Shown: piece after piece, positions 23,505 to 31,271 of the stretch
How positions within the stretch are numbered: position 1 is the first letter of the stretch
How the letters are laid out: each line of letters opens with the position of its first letter
Origin: a virus
Virus record (IMG/VR): IMGVR_UViG_3300050132_000058
Span: 1 to 32,317 of that record
Length of the DNA stretch: 32,317 nucleotides
Reading direction: 5' to 3' (one strand)
Program-made: the position numbers and the translations under genes
The notes under the pieces: model-generated
Database searches by the model: none
What the model saw: only the letters and a program-made list of their open reading frames with translations
Told to the model about the DNA's origin: nothing

Positions 23505-24137
23505 TCAGACCGCTGCAATGTCGAGGCTGATCGGCGCATACTGTTCGGTATCGCCTACGCGTTCGTAAAAGCGGACGTACTGCTTGCTGCCGACGATCTG
23601 CACCGACTCCCCGATGGCCGTCATGGCGCGCTGCCAGCGTTCATCCTTGATGTCCAGACGGCGCAGGCCGAGGATGCGGCCGGTATTCAGGTTGCCCTCT
23701 TTGTCGGTCTGGAAGGCATCCTGCACCAGCACCTGGATTTCCGGCCGGCTACCCTGGCTCCATTCGTTGATGCATTCGTCGATCAGCGCCTTTGCCGCCT
23801 GCAGGCGTTCGTCCAGGACAATGTTGTCGGCGATGGCCACTTGCACCTTGTAGCGGCCGTCATAGCTGTACAGAGTGACGTTGCCTTTCTTGCCGCCTAA
23901 ATTGGCGCCGTACTGCTCGGCAGACAATTGCACGAAGGCTGCTACGTCGCCGAATACGCGCCCCTTGAATGCAACCATTTGCAGGCTCATCGTTTTGGCG
24001 GCAGCGACCAACTCTTGCGTTAAAGTGTCACGCGCCATTTCGATTGGCTTGATCAGCGACTCCGGAACCAGGTGGCCGCGTGCATCTTGGCGATAGCCTG
24101 TCGGGATGGTTGTGTTTTGTTCTGTGCTGGTATTCAT
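23505..24137 (-). CDS. DUF3164 family protein
   Basis: 210 residues. The phrases TGYRQDARGHLVPESLIKP, GGKKGNVTLYSYDGRYKVQV and SRPEIQVLVQDAFQTDKEG are the conserved blocks of DUF3164, found in the early regions of many Mu-like phages and of unknown biochemical function. Residues of the last block (GRILGLRRLDIKDERWQRAM) are also typical. The start overlaps the previous gene by ATGA. Confidence 0.9.
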   Translation of the reverse strand: MNTSTEQNTTIPTGYRQDARGHLVPESLIKPIEMARDTLTQELVAAAKTMSLQMVAFKGRVFGDVAAFVQLSAEQYGANLGGKKGNVTLYSYDGRYKVQVAIADNIVLDERLQAAKALIDECINEWSQGSRPEIQVLVQDAFQTDKEGNLNTGRILGLRRLDIKDERWQRAMTAIGESVQIVGSKQYVRFYERVGDTEQYAPISLDIAAV

Positions 24138-24730
24138 TGTGTTGCCTCTCTTTTGGTGAGTTTGTTTAATTGCTCTCTGACGTGTTGCGGCATAGCCTTC
24201 TTTGGAAGCGCGGCATCAAGCTTGACCGGGCCACCCTGCAGAACTACTGCAGGGCGATCCGGCGCCGTGCCGTGTCCAGCATGGCCAGCCCGTTGCTGCT
24301 CTTTCTTGGCTTCGGCCGCGCCTTCGCTCTTGTCGGCATAGCCCATGACGATTGTCAACAGATAGCCATGCGACGTTAAAGGCAGACGCAAGCCGCTGCT
24401 ACCGTGGGCGCGCTGGACGACTTCTTCCATGGCTTGCCGCCAGTAGTCCAGCGGTGCCGGCCAGACGCGCCCGCCGCGCTCCAGTGTCGCTGGCCGGATC
24501 ATCTCGACCAGCTCATTCGACAAACTCGCGACCCGCTCATACCGCAGCGCGGTTTTAGCCGGAGCAAACAGCGTGATGTACGACAGCAGCGGCCGCAGCA
24601 GCTTGCGTCCCTCGGCGTGGGCGTTGACCAGGGCCAGCATGGCGTCGCGCACCCCCTGGTGGGCGAATACCACGTCCCAGGTCAACGGATTGCGGCAGAC
24701 CGGGCAATCGAAGGTTGGCAGGTGCGACAT
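24134..24730 (-). CDS. Early protein with N-terminal CPxC motif, unknown
   Basis: 198 residues. The start MSHLPTFDCPVCRNPLTWDVVF has a CPVC knuckle with no second Cys pair close by, followed by a helical region (RDAMLALVNAHAEGRKLLRPLLSYITLF) and a basic C-terminus (LPKKAMPQHVREQLNKLTKR). I know related proteins only as hypothetical genes of Mu-like early operons. The TGATG junction with the upstream gene (one shared base) shows coupling. Confidence 0.78.
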   Translation of the reverse strand: MSHLPTFDCPVCRNPLTWDVVFAHQGVRDAMLALVNAHAEGRKLLRPLLSYITLFAPAKTALRYERVASLSNELVEMIRPATLERGGRVWPAPLDYWRQAMEEVVQRAHGSSGLRLPLTSHGYLLTIVMGYADKSEGAAEAKKEQQRAGHAGHGTAPDRPAVVLQGGPVKLDAALPKKAMPQHVREQLNKLTKREATQ

Positions 24731-24996
24731 CAGTGCAAACCTCCTTGACTCGCATGCACTTCCTTCACATGGGTCTTGATAAACGCATCGAAGACGTTGG
24801 TCAACGCCGCTTCGTCATGGCGCTGATACTGATAAGCGACAACAAACTTGCTAAGCCACTGCGACATTCCGGCAACCATCCCTTCATACATTTCAATGTC
24901 AGCCATTGCGCCCGACAACGCCTTATCCAGTTCTTCGTAGGTGGGCGGCGTGCCAGATTTCACGGCCGCGACCAACGCTGCTTTCCAGTCGCTCAT
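24730..24996 (-). CDS. Small helical early protein, unknown
   Basis: 88 residues (MSDWKAALVAAVKSGTPP), almost entirely helical by eye and acidic. It is coupled by ATGA to the gene upstream and by TGATG to the gene downstream. No motif is recognised. Confidence 0.75.
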   Translation of the reverse strand: MSDWKAALVAAVKSGTPPTYEELDKALSGAMADIEMYEGMVAGMSQWLSKFVVAYQYQRHDEAALTNVFDAFIKTHVKEVHASQGGLH

Positions 24997-25373
24997 GCCG
25001 AATCTCCCTTGCCCCGTTGATCCGCCTGTATCGAGTTGTCAATCGCCGACCGCACGACGTCCGGGCCGATGTCCCCAGCGGGGTTCTCGAAAATGAATTC
25101 GATCTTTTCGATAACCCCACCAGTCGCCGGCCAGCAGTCGAGGTAGCCGATTGCGCAACGGTCTTTATCAATAATATGATTCAGACGGTCGGTATCTGGA
25201 TGCGTTTGGCGCTGCGCGTTCCTCTGCAACAGGGCGCGAGCGAACTTGATAACACCTGGCAGGCCAGCGTGATATTGCGGAATACCGGTATCCCTTACAC
25301 TTGGACTGAATTCACCGTACTTCCCTGCAAGATCGGCGATTTGCTCGTCCGTCAGTTTCTTTGTTGCACTCAT
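24993..25373 (-). CDS. Early protein, unknown
   Basis: 126 residues from ATG 25373 (MSATKKLTDEQIADLAGKYG), overlapping the upstream stop (ATGA). The first part looks like a short helix-loop-helix; the second contains a possible small beta domain (IIDKDRCAIGYLDCW, IEKIEFIFENPAGDIG). No family is recognised. An upstream in-frame start six codons earlier exists but would run into the preceding gene. Confidence 0.72.
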   Translation of the reverse strand: MSATKKLTDEQIADLAGKYGEFSPSVRDTGIPQYHAGLPGVIKFARALLQRNAQRQTHPDTDRLNHIIDKDRCAIGYLDCWPATGGVIEKIEFIFENPAGDIGPDVVRSAIDNSIQADQRGKGDSA

Positions 25374-25642
25374 GCTTTCACCTCTTGCCACGTCACGCAG
25401 CAGCCGTCGATGTCGATGCTGACCACATCGGGACCATCGTCGCGCTGCTTTGTCAAACTGCCGCCTTTTTGACGCCGCAGCATCGGGCCGGCGGCAGGCG
25501 CAACTTCAATCGTCAAGCGGCTATCCAGCGTTGTTTCCAACACTTTGCAGCCCATCTCCCGCAGCCGCCGCACCACGCGGTTTTGCAGGCCGAGACGTTG
25601 GGTGATGGCTGGGGTAAATACACGGATACTTGGCATGCTCAT
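25370..25642 (-). CDS. Small basic early protein, unknown
   Basis: 90 residues from ATG 25642, with AAGGAG about 7 nt upstream; a second ATG two codons on (25636) is possible. It is basic in the middle (TQRLGLQNRVVRRLREMGCK) and acidic at the end (DDGPDVVSIDIDGCCVTWQEV). No domain is recognised. The frame upstream of this start is a shadow of the next gene. Confidence 0.72.
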   Translation of the reverse strand: MSMPSIRVFTPAITQRLGLQNRVVRRLREMGCKVLETTLDSRLTIEVAPAAGPMLRRQKGGSLTKQRDDGPDVVSIDIDGCCVTWQEVKA

Positions 25643-25686
25643 GGCACTTCTCCTTTGTGACATTCGTTGACACCTCAGTTGACAAA

Positions 25687-26196
25687 TCATGCGACCTCCA
25701 TTTGCACTTGCGGCCCGCCCACTACCGGCAACGGCAGCGTGACTTTGTCGATAATGCCGGCTTGCTGCCGGCCATCGGTAACCGGCACCTTGCACGGCTT
25801 GGCTACGACCGGCGCCGGCACCGCCGCCTTGACGCGCTTCGAACAGCCCTGACATGCGCGCCAGTGCTGCATTTCTCGCGGGCTGTTGGTCGGCGGGTTG
25901 GTGCGATAGGCAAACTCGCGACATTGCAAGCCAGTGATCCGATGTTCTGCGCAGTGGTATTCGGAAAGAAAAGGGCATGCCACCATACCGATAGTGTTCA
26001 TGACCTTTTCTTCCACCTTGGCGGTGCTGGCCTTACCATTGACGTAAGGCGAGGTTGCAGTCCGGTTCAGAATCGCCGACAACAGACCGCGCGAGACACC
26101 CGCACGTAGCGCTGTTTTATTGATGCTGCCGGTAGCGGCGACATCGGCGCGCACGATCGCGACCCACTCGGCTTCCGGTTTAGCGCTTAGCGTCAT
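25687..26196 (-). CDS. Helix-turn-helix protein with Cys-rich C-terminus
   Basis: 169 residues from ATG 26196, overlapping the upstream gene by 17 nt. The N-terminal region AATGSINKTALRAGVSRGLLSAILN is a helix-turn-helix of the Cro/resolvase sort. After a linker, Cys residues occur in VACPFLSEYHC, LQCREF and ACQGC, five in a spacing that could bind a metal. Proteins of this two-part design occur in early regions of Mu-like phages. The role is presumably regulatory. Confidence 0.78.
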   Translation of the reverse strand: MTLSAKPEAEWVAIVRADVAATGSINKTALRAGVSRGLLSAILNRTATSPYVNGKASTAKVEEKVMNTIGMVACPFLSEYHCAEHRITGLQCREFAYRTNPPTNSPREMQHWRACQGCSKRVKAAVPAPVVAKPCKVPVTDGRQQAGIIDKVTLPLPVVGGPQVQMEVA

Positions 26197-26797
26197 ATTG
26201 TTTTTCCTCGTTCTGGTCGAATACCTTTTGCTGCTTGGGCTGCGGGATCGGCGGCAACCGGCCTGTGTCGCGTACCAGCAAAAAACGCTTGGCGCCGTTG
26301 GAGGTCGGTGATTGCGGTGCCTCACGCCGCATCAGAACCAAGTAGCCGGCCAGTTCCAACTGACGCATGTATTTGTTCAGGTTATTTTTCATGCGCTCGA
26401 CCGTCGCGACGTCGCTGCCGGCATCCAGCAGTAGCCCGATCAGCTCCGGCACGCTGGCCTTGCGCCGAATGCGCAGCGAACGCCATGCGCGATCCCGCAC
26501 GGTATCGGTGCATGCCTTGGCTTTGCCGCTTGGTCCCTTTGGGCCGCTGATCAGCCTGGCGCCTTCTTCCTGTGCCGCCCGGCCGAGCGCGGTCAGCTTG
26601 TAGCAACCCGGCTTGACCGAGTCGTCCGCATAGATTTCGCGCTCCATGTAGCCATGCTCGACCAACTTGGTACAGGCGTTGGCGACCTGCCTGCCGGTCA
26701 ACTTGGTATGCATGACAATGGCATCATGTTTAACGCAGCCATGCGGACAGACCAGCGATTTAACGGCATCCATCACGGCTTGGGATGTCCAGATCAT
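26180..26797 (-). CDS. Winged-helix DNA-binding-like protein
   Basis: 205 residues. The N-terminal part (VMDAVKSLVCPHGCVKHDAI, LTGRQVANACTKLVEHGYME) is a winged helix: helix, turn, recognition helix and a basic wing (REIYADDSVKPGCYKLT). A second helical unit (AWRSLRIRRKASVPELIGLLL, YMRQLELAGYLVLMRRE) repeats the pattern. It is a likely phage early regulator. The start overlaps the preceding gene by ATGA. Confidence 0.8.
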   Translation of the reverse strand: MIWTSQAVMDAVKSLVCPHGCVKHDAIVMHTKLTGRQVANACTKLVEHGYMEREIYADDSVKPGCYKLTALGRAAQEEGARLISGPKGPSGKAKACTDTVRDRAWRSLRIRRKASVPELIGLLLDAGSDVATVERMKNNLNKYMRQLELAGYLVLMRREAPQSPTSNGAKRFLLVRDTGRLPPIPQPKQQKVFDQNEEKQYDAKR

Positions 26798-26988
26798 TGC
26801 GCATCCTCCGCCATGATTGTGACGACGGTGCCGATATCTCCGCAGTTACTCCTTATCTGCACGTCACCAACAAATGACCATTCCTTGTACATGCCCAACC
26901 CGGCGTGATTCATTGAATGTGTGACCAGCATCACCGGGCAATGTGGGGGAAGGCACTGCAGTTCCTTGATGAGTTCGCCGTTTGTCAT
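26794..26988 (-). CDS. Small early protein, unknown
   Basis: 64 residues from ATG 26988 (MTNGELIKELQCLPPHCPVM), overlapping the B-gene stop as ATGA. The sequence (PPHCPVMLVTHSMNHAGLG, GDIGTVVTIMAED) is a compact alternating-strand pattern. The product is unrecognised. The 15-codon upstream extension lies in gene B and is not used. Confidence 0.72.
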   Translation of the reverse strand: MTNGELIKELQCLPPHCPVMLVTHSMNHAGLGMYKEWSFVGDVQIRSNCGDIGTVVTIMAEDAQ

Positions 26989-27719
26989 CTTGCACCTCCC
27001 ACACGTGGCCGACGCGCCTGCCATTCGATGCACAGTTCCATGCCCTTGAACGCTTCGGCGGTTGCCTTATCCAGGCTATTCGCTCTGGCGATGCGCTCGA
27101 TGGTGGCGATGCCATTCATCACCAGGCGCATCTTGCCCTCACTCTGGCGGTGCAGTTTGCGCTGCAGATCGGGAGCAATCTCGACCTCGGCCAATTGTTT
27201 GCAGGTCAGTTGAATGTCTTGCTCGGTCAGCGTCTGGAAATGCACGACCTGGGCGACTCGGCTGCTGATCTGCGGATAACGGGCGATGCGCGATTCGATG
27301 GTTTCCATTCCCACCAGCACCACCAGCGTTTCCGTTAAATCGCTGATGTCGCGCACACATTCCAGAATGCTGGCGGTCGAGCGCACCGTGAACTCGGCTT
27401 CGTCGATGATGATCGGCGTTTGCCGTGCACCGATGGCGCCGATGATGCGCGCCTGCATTTCGTGATTGGTGGCATTGGTCTGGATGCGTAGCGTATCGGC
27501 CATTTCGGACAACAGGCCGCGCTTGGTCCATGTTTCCTTGGCGCGCAGATAGACGGCATTGGTGTCGACCGCGAAACGATCCACCGTTTCGCTCTTGCCC
27601 AAACCTGCAGGGCCGGTGACCAGCATCAGCGACGCCTCTCGTGCGCCGCGCTGCTCGACCGCCTTGACGGCTTGCAGGAACCTCGCGTAATTGCTGTTTT
27701 GAACAAATCCCTTTTTCAT
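26985..27719 (-). CDS. B: Transposition target-DNA activator ATPase (MuB-like)
   Basis: 244 residues, shorter than Mu B (312). It has the AAA+ ATPase motifs GPAGLGKS (Walker A, 36-43), TPIIIDEAEF (Walker B, D106/E107) and a sensor-like LVVLVGMETI. The C-terminus (PDLQRKLHRQSEGKMRLVMNGI) resembles the MuB/TniB/ExeA family. MuB-type proteins coat target DNA with ATP and deliver it to the transposase; the missing N-terminal part would remove the non-specific DNA-binding helix-turn-helix seen in Mu B, so this is nearer TniB and D3112-like B. AAGGAG lies 5 nt before the ATG. A tandem repeat and a hairpin separate it from gene A. Confidence 0.92.
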   Translation of the reverse strand: MKKGFVQNSNYARFLQAVKAVEQRGAREASLMLVTGPAGLGKSETVDRFAVDTNAVYLRAKETWTKRGLLSEMADTLRIQTNATNHEMQARIIGAIGARQTPIIIDEAEFTVRSTASILECVRDISDLTETLVVLVGMETIESRIARYPQISSRVAQVVHFQTLTEQDIQLTCKQLAEVEIAPDLQRKLHRQSEGKMRLVMNGIATIERIARANSLDKATAEAFKGMELCIEWQARRPRVGGAR

Positions 27720-27732
27720 CTATACTCCTTCT

Positions 27733-27771
27733 TGGTTGCGTTTCTCTGTACCCTGGTTACGTTTTTCTGTA
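27733..27771 (-). repeat. 21-bp-period direct repeat between A and B genes
   Basis: TGGTTGCGTTTCTCTGTA (27733-27750) and TGGTTACGTTTTTCTGTA (27754-27771), read on plus, differ at two positions and are 21 bp apart, two turns of the helix. They lie in the untranslated gap just before the B ribosome site. They could be a protein-binding pair or an RNA element tuning B. Confidence 0.85.
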
Positions 27772-27784
27772 ACTGCATCAATCC

Positions 27785-27814
27785 GGCTGTCTGACGTTCC
27801 AGCGTCAGACAGCC
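27785..27814 (-). other. 12-bp perfect hairpin containing the transposase stop codon
   Basis: GGCTGTCTGACG and CGTCAGACAGCC pair over 12 bp with a 6-nt loop. The transposase stop TGA is inside the stem. There is no T tract downstream on the minus strand, so simple termination is unlikely; it may slow readthrough or protect the A message and so set the A-to-B ratio. Confidence 0.8.
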
Positions 27815-30216
27815 ACCTTAAAAATTTCCTCGCCAGATAGTTCAGCCTCTTCGGCCGCTCCCCAGGAGATATCGAGCAATTCAAAGCGATCTGCCAATTG
27901 GGCATAGTCTTGCGGATCGTCGATATAACCTCTTAGGAAGCGTTTATCGGCCTCGTTCCAGTTACCGCGCCGCTGCATCAGCCATTCGTAGTGCTCGCTG
28001 TCGACTGGGAAAAGCGGACGGGCCTCGCTCGCCTCATTCGGCTGCTCGTTGATCGGCGCGGCCAGCGTCAGCGCCTCAAACTCGCCGACCAGGTTCAACG
28101 TTGGGCTGGGAATGTTTTCCAGTGCGGCGGGTGCTTCGTAAATGTCCCGCTTCGGCGCACCTTGCAGTTCTTCCAGCACTTCCTCGCGTTTCACGTCTAG
28201 TCGGCTCAGACGGCCTTCGCTTCGCTTGCGCGCCGCTTGATCCAGGAACGTCTCAGGGAAGTAGTCGCGCTTGTTGGCCTCGAAGCCGGCGCTGCACACA
28301 AATCGGCCTTTCTCGTCGTACACCCACACGCTATCGGCGTTGTGGATGTCGTAGGCCACACGCACGATGTCGCCGTGGTATTCGGTCAGTTCGTTGGAGA
28401 AATACAGATTGTTAAACAAGCGCACTTCGCCGCGCAGCACTTTGACTTCCTTCATCGGGCGGAACAGCTCCAGCGATTGCTCCGGCGTGATGGTGACCAG
28501 TTGCGCGCCCGCTTCAACGCCCTCTATCCATGACTCGTTGGGTGTCATGTGCCGCTTCCTGCCCAGCTCGGCGTCGTAGATCATTTTCAGGCTACGATGC
28601 GGCCGGTTGTTGTATCGTTCGGCGTGGTCTTTAACGAACTCCAGAAACCGTTGCCACGGCATCAGGTATTTGCTGACGCCGCTGGTCTTGATGTCTTTGC
28701 GGGTAATCTTGAACACCTTGTTTTTTGCCTCTGCATCCATGTCCTTGCCCATGTAGGTCGGCAATTCCTTGGCGGCACGTACCCAGATATCCCTGTGGCC
28801 TTTTTCCACGATCCCGCGCGCCTGCGAGTTGTAAGCAATCGAGTGTGTCATCGTGAACCCGAGGCGACTTTCCATGCCGATGCCTGGTTGGCTCATCATT
28901 GCGTTCTTGTAGCCAGAACCGTTATCGACATAGAAAATGCTGCATATCCCGCCCGTTTCGCAGGCATGCCGAATCGCATCCAGCACCGCCAGTCCACTTT
29001 CGGCCAGATCGATGCTCCAGCCGACCACCTTGCGCGTGGCGGTGTCGCGCACAGTCGTAATTTCTGGCCGGAATGGCCTGCCGTGCGCCGGATGCGCCAC
29101 TTCGGCATCGAACGCGTGGCCATCGGCGGTATACACGTCGGCAGGCCACAGCATGCTGCTGTCGCGACGGACAAATGGCTTGACGTTCTTGATGTCGCGC
29201 GCACCCATGCGCCCGGCCATCGATTCGACGTTGCCCATTTTTTCGATGAAGCGGCGGGCCTGGTGATATAGACATTCTTCGTCAATGCCGTATCGCTGAT
29301 ATATCTGCTCTACCGCCCAGCGCAGGCTAGGCTTTTGCGGGCGCTGGAATTGCGCCAACAGGTCAGCCGCCCACACCGGAATTTTCGTGACGGCATGTTG
29401 ATCCTTGGGAGCCAGCGCATTGACTGCGCGAGTGCTACCGGCTTCGCTGTTCGCCTTGCAGATTGCGAACCAGTCGTACAGGGTGCGGCGGCTCAAGCTG
29501 CGCTTGCCGTCCCGACCTGATCGGGCGTTTGCTATCGGCACCAGTTGCGCAAGGTGTTCCGGCAAGGTGCCGTCCTGCGCCATGATGCTGACCTTTTGAA
29601 TCGCCTTTTCGCGCCCGACCACTTGGGCGACTCGGTCGACCTCGCGCAATATGGCCATGCGAGCTTCGGCGGTACGCTTCTGCCAGTCTTTTAACGCAGT
29701 GGCCTGTACCCGTAACGCACCTGACTCAGCCGGGACAAACTCAACGGTCCCGTGAATCCGTTTCTGCGATGTAAGCGCGATGCTGTGTTGTACAGGCTGT
29801 GTCGGTTGATGTGCGCCAGGTAAAAGGGCGAACTTCCCATAAATTCTCTGTTTATTTTCCGATCCTGCCAACCTGCTTTCGGAGTGCGAAATCTCCCTAC
29901 CGCTGTTCTCACCATGCATCCCTTTCGCACCAAGTGTGCGCGATCCTTGGCTATTCTTGCTTTCGATAGAAACGGCTTGATCATGTTTTTCTCCTGTCAG
30001 TAATTGTTGTACTAGGTGGCCCTTGATGGACTCCATAACGTCGGGTGGTGGCGCATACTCTCGGCGCGTGCCGCCGATCCCTTTGGTCCGAACATACGCC
30101 CAGCCCTCGCGCTCTGCCTTTGCTAACGCTTTTCCTTTGCTTGTCGGTATACCCGGCAATCGCATTACAGCAAGCTCTGCCGCGCTGTAGTGGGTCTTGA
30201 TGACAACCTGACTCAT
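27805..30216 (-). CDS. A: Transposase A (MuA-like DDE recombinase)
   Basis: 803 residues from ATG 30216, which overlaps the upstream stop as ATGA; the 93 codons further up in frame are a shadow. Mu A is 663. Residues 1-60 are a Mu-type DNA-binding winged helix (YSAAELAVMRLPGIPTSKGK, GIGGTRREY). A linker to about 170 is Ser/Lys/Gly-rich and unusually long. Further DNA-binding helices follow, and then the DDE core with D365 (YTADGH), D431 (YVDNGSGYK) and E471 (GIVEKGHRD); after it come a beta-barrel part and an acidic C-terminus for contact with B and ClpX. It performs donor cleavage and strand transfer at the phage ends. Confidence 0.96.
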   Translation of the reverse strand: MSQVVIKTHYSAAELAVMRLPGIPTSKGKALAKAEREGWAYVRTKGIGGTRREYAPPPDVMESIKGHLVQQLLTGEKHDQAVSIESKNSQGSRTLGAKGMHGENSGREISHSESRLAGSENKQRIYGKFALLPGAHQPTQPVQHSIALTSQKRIHGTVEFVPAESGALRVQATALKDWQKRTAEARMAILREVDRVAQVVGREKAIQKVSIMAQDGTLPEHLAQLVPIANARSGRDGKRSLSRRTLYDWFAICKANSEAGSTRAVNALAPKDQHAVTKIPVWAADLLAQFQRPQKPSLRWAVEQIYQRYGIDEECLYHQARRFIEKMGNVESMAGRMGARDIKNVKPFVRRDSSMLWPADVYTADGHAFDAEVAHPAHGRPFRPEITTVRDTATRKVVGWSIDLAESGLAVLDAIRHACETGGICSIFYVDNGSGYKNAMMSQPGIGMESRLGFTMTHSIAYNSQARGIVEKGHRDIWVRAAKELPTYMGKDMDAEAKNKVFKITRKDIKTSGVSKYLMPWQRFLEFVKDHAERYNNRPHRSLKMIYDAELGRKRHMTPNESWIEGVEAGAQLVTITPEQSLELFRPMKEVKVLRGEVRLFNNLYFSNELTEYHGDIVRVAYDIHNADSVWVYDEKGRFVCSAGFEANKRDYFPETFLDQAARKRSEGRLSRLDVKREEVLEELQGAPKRDIYEAPAALENIPSPTLNLVGEFEALTLAAPINEQPNEASEARPLFPVDSEHYEWLMQRRGNWNEADKRFLRGYIDDPQDYAQLADRFELLDISWGAAEEAELSGEEIFKVAV

Positions 30217-30698
30217 GCCGCCATCCCGAAAAGTTCCAGTTCCGGTTCCCCAGTCTTGATGACATTGCTGCGTTGGTAGGCGACCTGCGACAGCGTCTTG
30301 GTAAGCGCCGCGACCGTAGCATCGACCGCATCGCCGTTCTGATAAAAACGCGCCAGCAGGGCCATCGCCTCCGCAAAGCAGCACTGCACTTCCGCTAGTT
30401 CGGTCACATCGGCCTTCTTTCCTGCGGGAATTTCGATCACGACCTTGTTGCCATGCGCCAAACAAAGGTAATCGCTGACTAGCGAAATGCCGCAAAAAGT
30501 TTCAAATTGCCGGACGCGGTTTAACGGCATGGAGTTCTCGGACAACCACCGGTAAAGGGTCTTGATCTCGACGCCCATCAGGTCGGCCAGCACCTTGGTC
30601 GTGCGACGCTGTTCGGCGGCAAACTCGACGCACAAGTCCATCGCCTCGGACAAGCTGGTCGGGCGTACCGACTTCCATCGTCTTTTTCTTATTGTCAT
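30213..30698 (-). CDS. CII/Ner-neighbour DNA-binding early regulator
   Basis: 161 residues. GGAGACGAAAAA precedes the ATG. The N-terminal segment EFAAEQRRTTKVLADLMGVEIKTLYRWLSENSMPLNRVRQFE is a helix-turn-helix with the recognition helix IKTLYRWL. The C-terminal part (ALLARFYQNGDAVDATVAALTKTLSQVAYQRSN) is helical. It lies between the Ner-like gene and transposase A. Such proteins are found in B3-like early regions and are presumably regulators of early transcription; the name is not known to me. Confidence 0.82.
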   Translation of the reverse strand: MTIRKRRWKSVRPTSLSEAMDLCVEFAAEQRRTTKVLADLMGVEIKTLYRWLSENSMPLNRVRQFETFCGISLVSDYLCLAHGNKVVIEIPAGKKADVTELAEVQCCFAEAMALLARFYQNGDAVDATVAALTKTLSQVAYQRSNVIKTGEPELELFGMAA

Positions 30699-30753
30699 TT
30701 TTTCGTCTCCGGGAAACGCGGGTGTGGCGCTTTAGTGCGTCGCGGCATAAGAT

Positions 30754-31068
30754 TCAACCAATGGCAGCAGCGTTGGCAACACGGCGGGGGCCGGAAGAGC
30801 GTAATGAAGTGGTTAAAACCGGCGTAAAATTACGCTTTGCATAACGTGTTGGCCAGATGTCCTCGGCCTTCATGTTTAACGCGCTGGCAATGATGGCTTC
30901 TCCCTTCGGATAGGGACGGCTTAACGCCTGCGTAAGCGTGCCGGGACCGTACCCGCTTTGCCGCGACAGTTCGCGCAAAGACCAGCCTGCTTTATGCAGG
31001 GCAGCAACGATGTCCGCTCTATGCCAATCGGCTTCGGCGGTTTTTTTTGGGGTGTTAGATACATGCAT
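30754..31068 (-). CDS. ner: Ner-like early regulator
   Basis: 104 residues. The sequence TPKKTAEADWHRADIVAALHKAGWSLRELSRQSGYGPGTLTQALSRPYPKGEAIIASAL is a full Ner/Nlp (SfsB) helix-turn-helix: it starts DWH-ADI, has a basic recognition helix, and carries the PYPKGE motif. Ner limits early transcription and the c promoter in Mu. AGGAG lies 7 nt before the ATG. It is the first gene of the early operon and is divergent to c. Confidence 0.94.
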   Translation of the reverse strand: MHVSNTPKKTAEADWHRADIVAALHKAGWSLRELSRQSGYGPGTLTQALSRPYPKGEAIIASALNMKAEDIWPTRYAKRNFTPVLTTSLRSSGPRRVANAAAIG

Positions 31069-31271
31069 GGTTAACTCCTGTTTGGTGAATTTATAAGTGT
31101 ATCTTAAGAGTTCCTAAGTATTCCGTCAATGCTTTTTTGAAGGAATACTTAATTTTCCTAAGCGCGACGGGGAAATTTTATATCCCATTGATTTATATGT
31201 GTATTTTTAAGTGTTCCCTCATTTATTGCCTGCTACATTGATGGAACGCTTTAGGCGAGGTAAGTATTCCC
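31069..31271. promoter_or_regulatory. c-ner control region with six operator copies
   Basis: This is the divergent gap between ner and c. The 11-mer TTAAGTATTCC or close variants appears six times: plus at 31104-31114 (TTAAGAGTTCC), 31114-31124 (CTAAGTATTCC), 31207-31217 (TTAAGTGTTCC) and 31260-31270 (GTAAGTATTCC); minus at 31142-31152 (a perfect copy) and 31243-31253 (weaker). The first two are one helix turn apart and cover the early promoter. The last lies just before the c start codon and could let c limit its own synthesis. The arrangement is that of the Mu O1-O3 operators for the c repressor. Confidence 0.8.
31094..31129 (-). promoter_or_regulatory. Early promoter for ner-A-B operon
   Basis: On the minus strand, TTGACG (31129-31124) is followed after 17 nt by TAAGAT (31106-31101), a good sigma-70 promoter (5 of 6 and 4 of 6 matches). 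Transcription would begin near 31094, leaving a short leader before ner at 31068. Two operator copies (31104-31124) lie exactly on the spacer and -10, so c binding should shut it. I could not pick a convincing c promoter on the plus strand. Confidence 0.8.
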
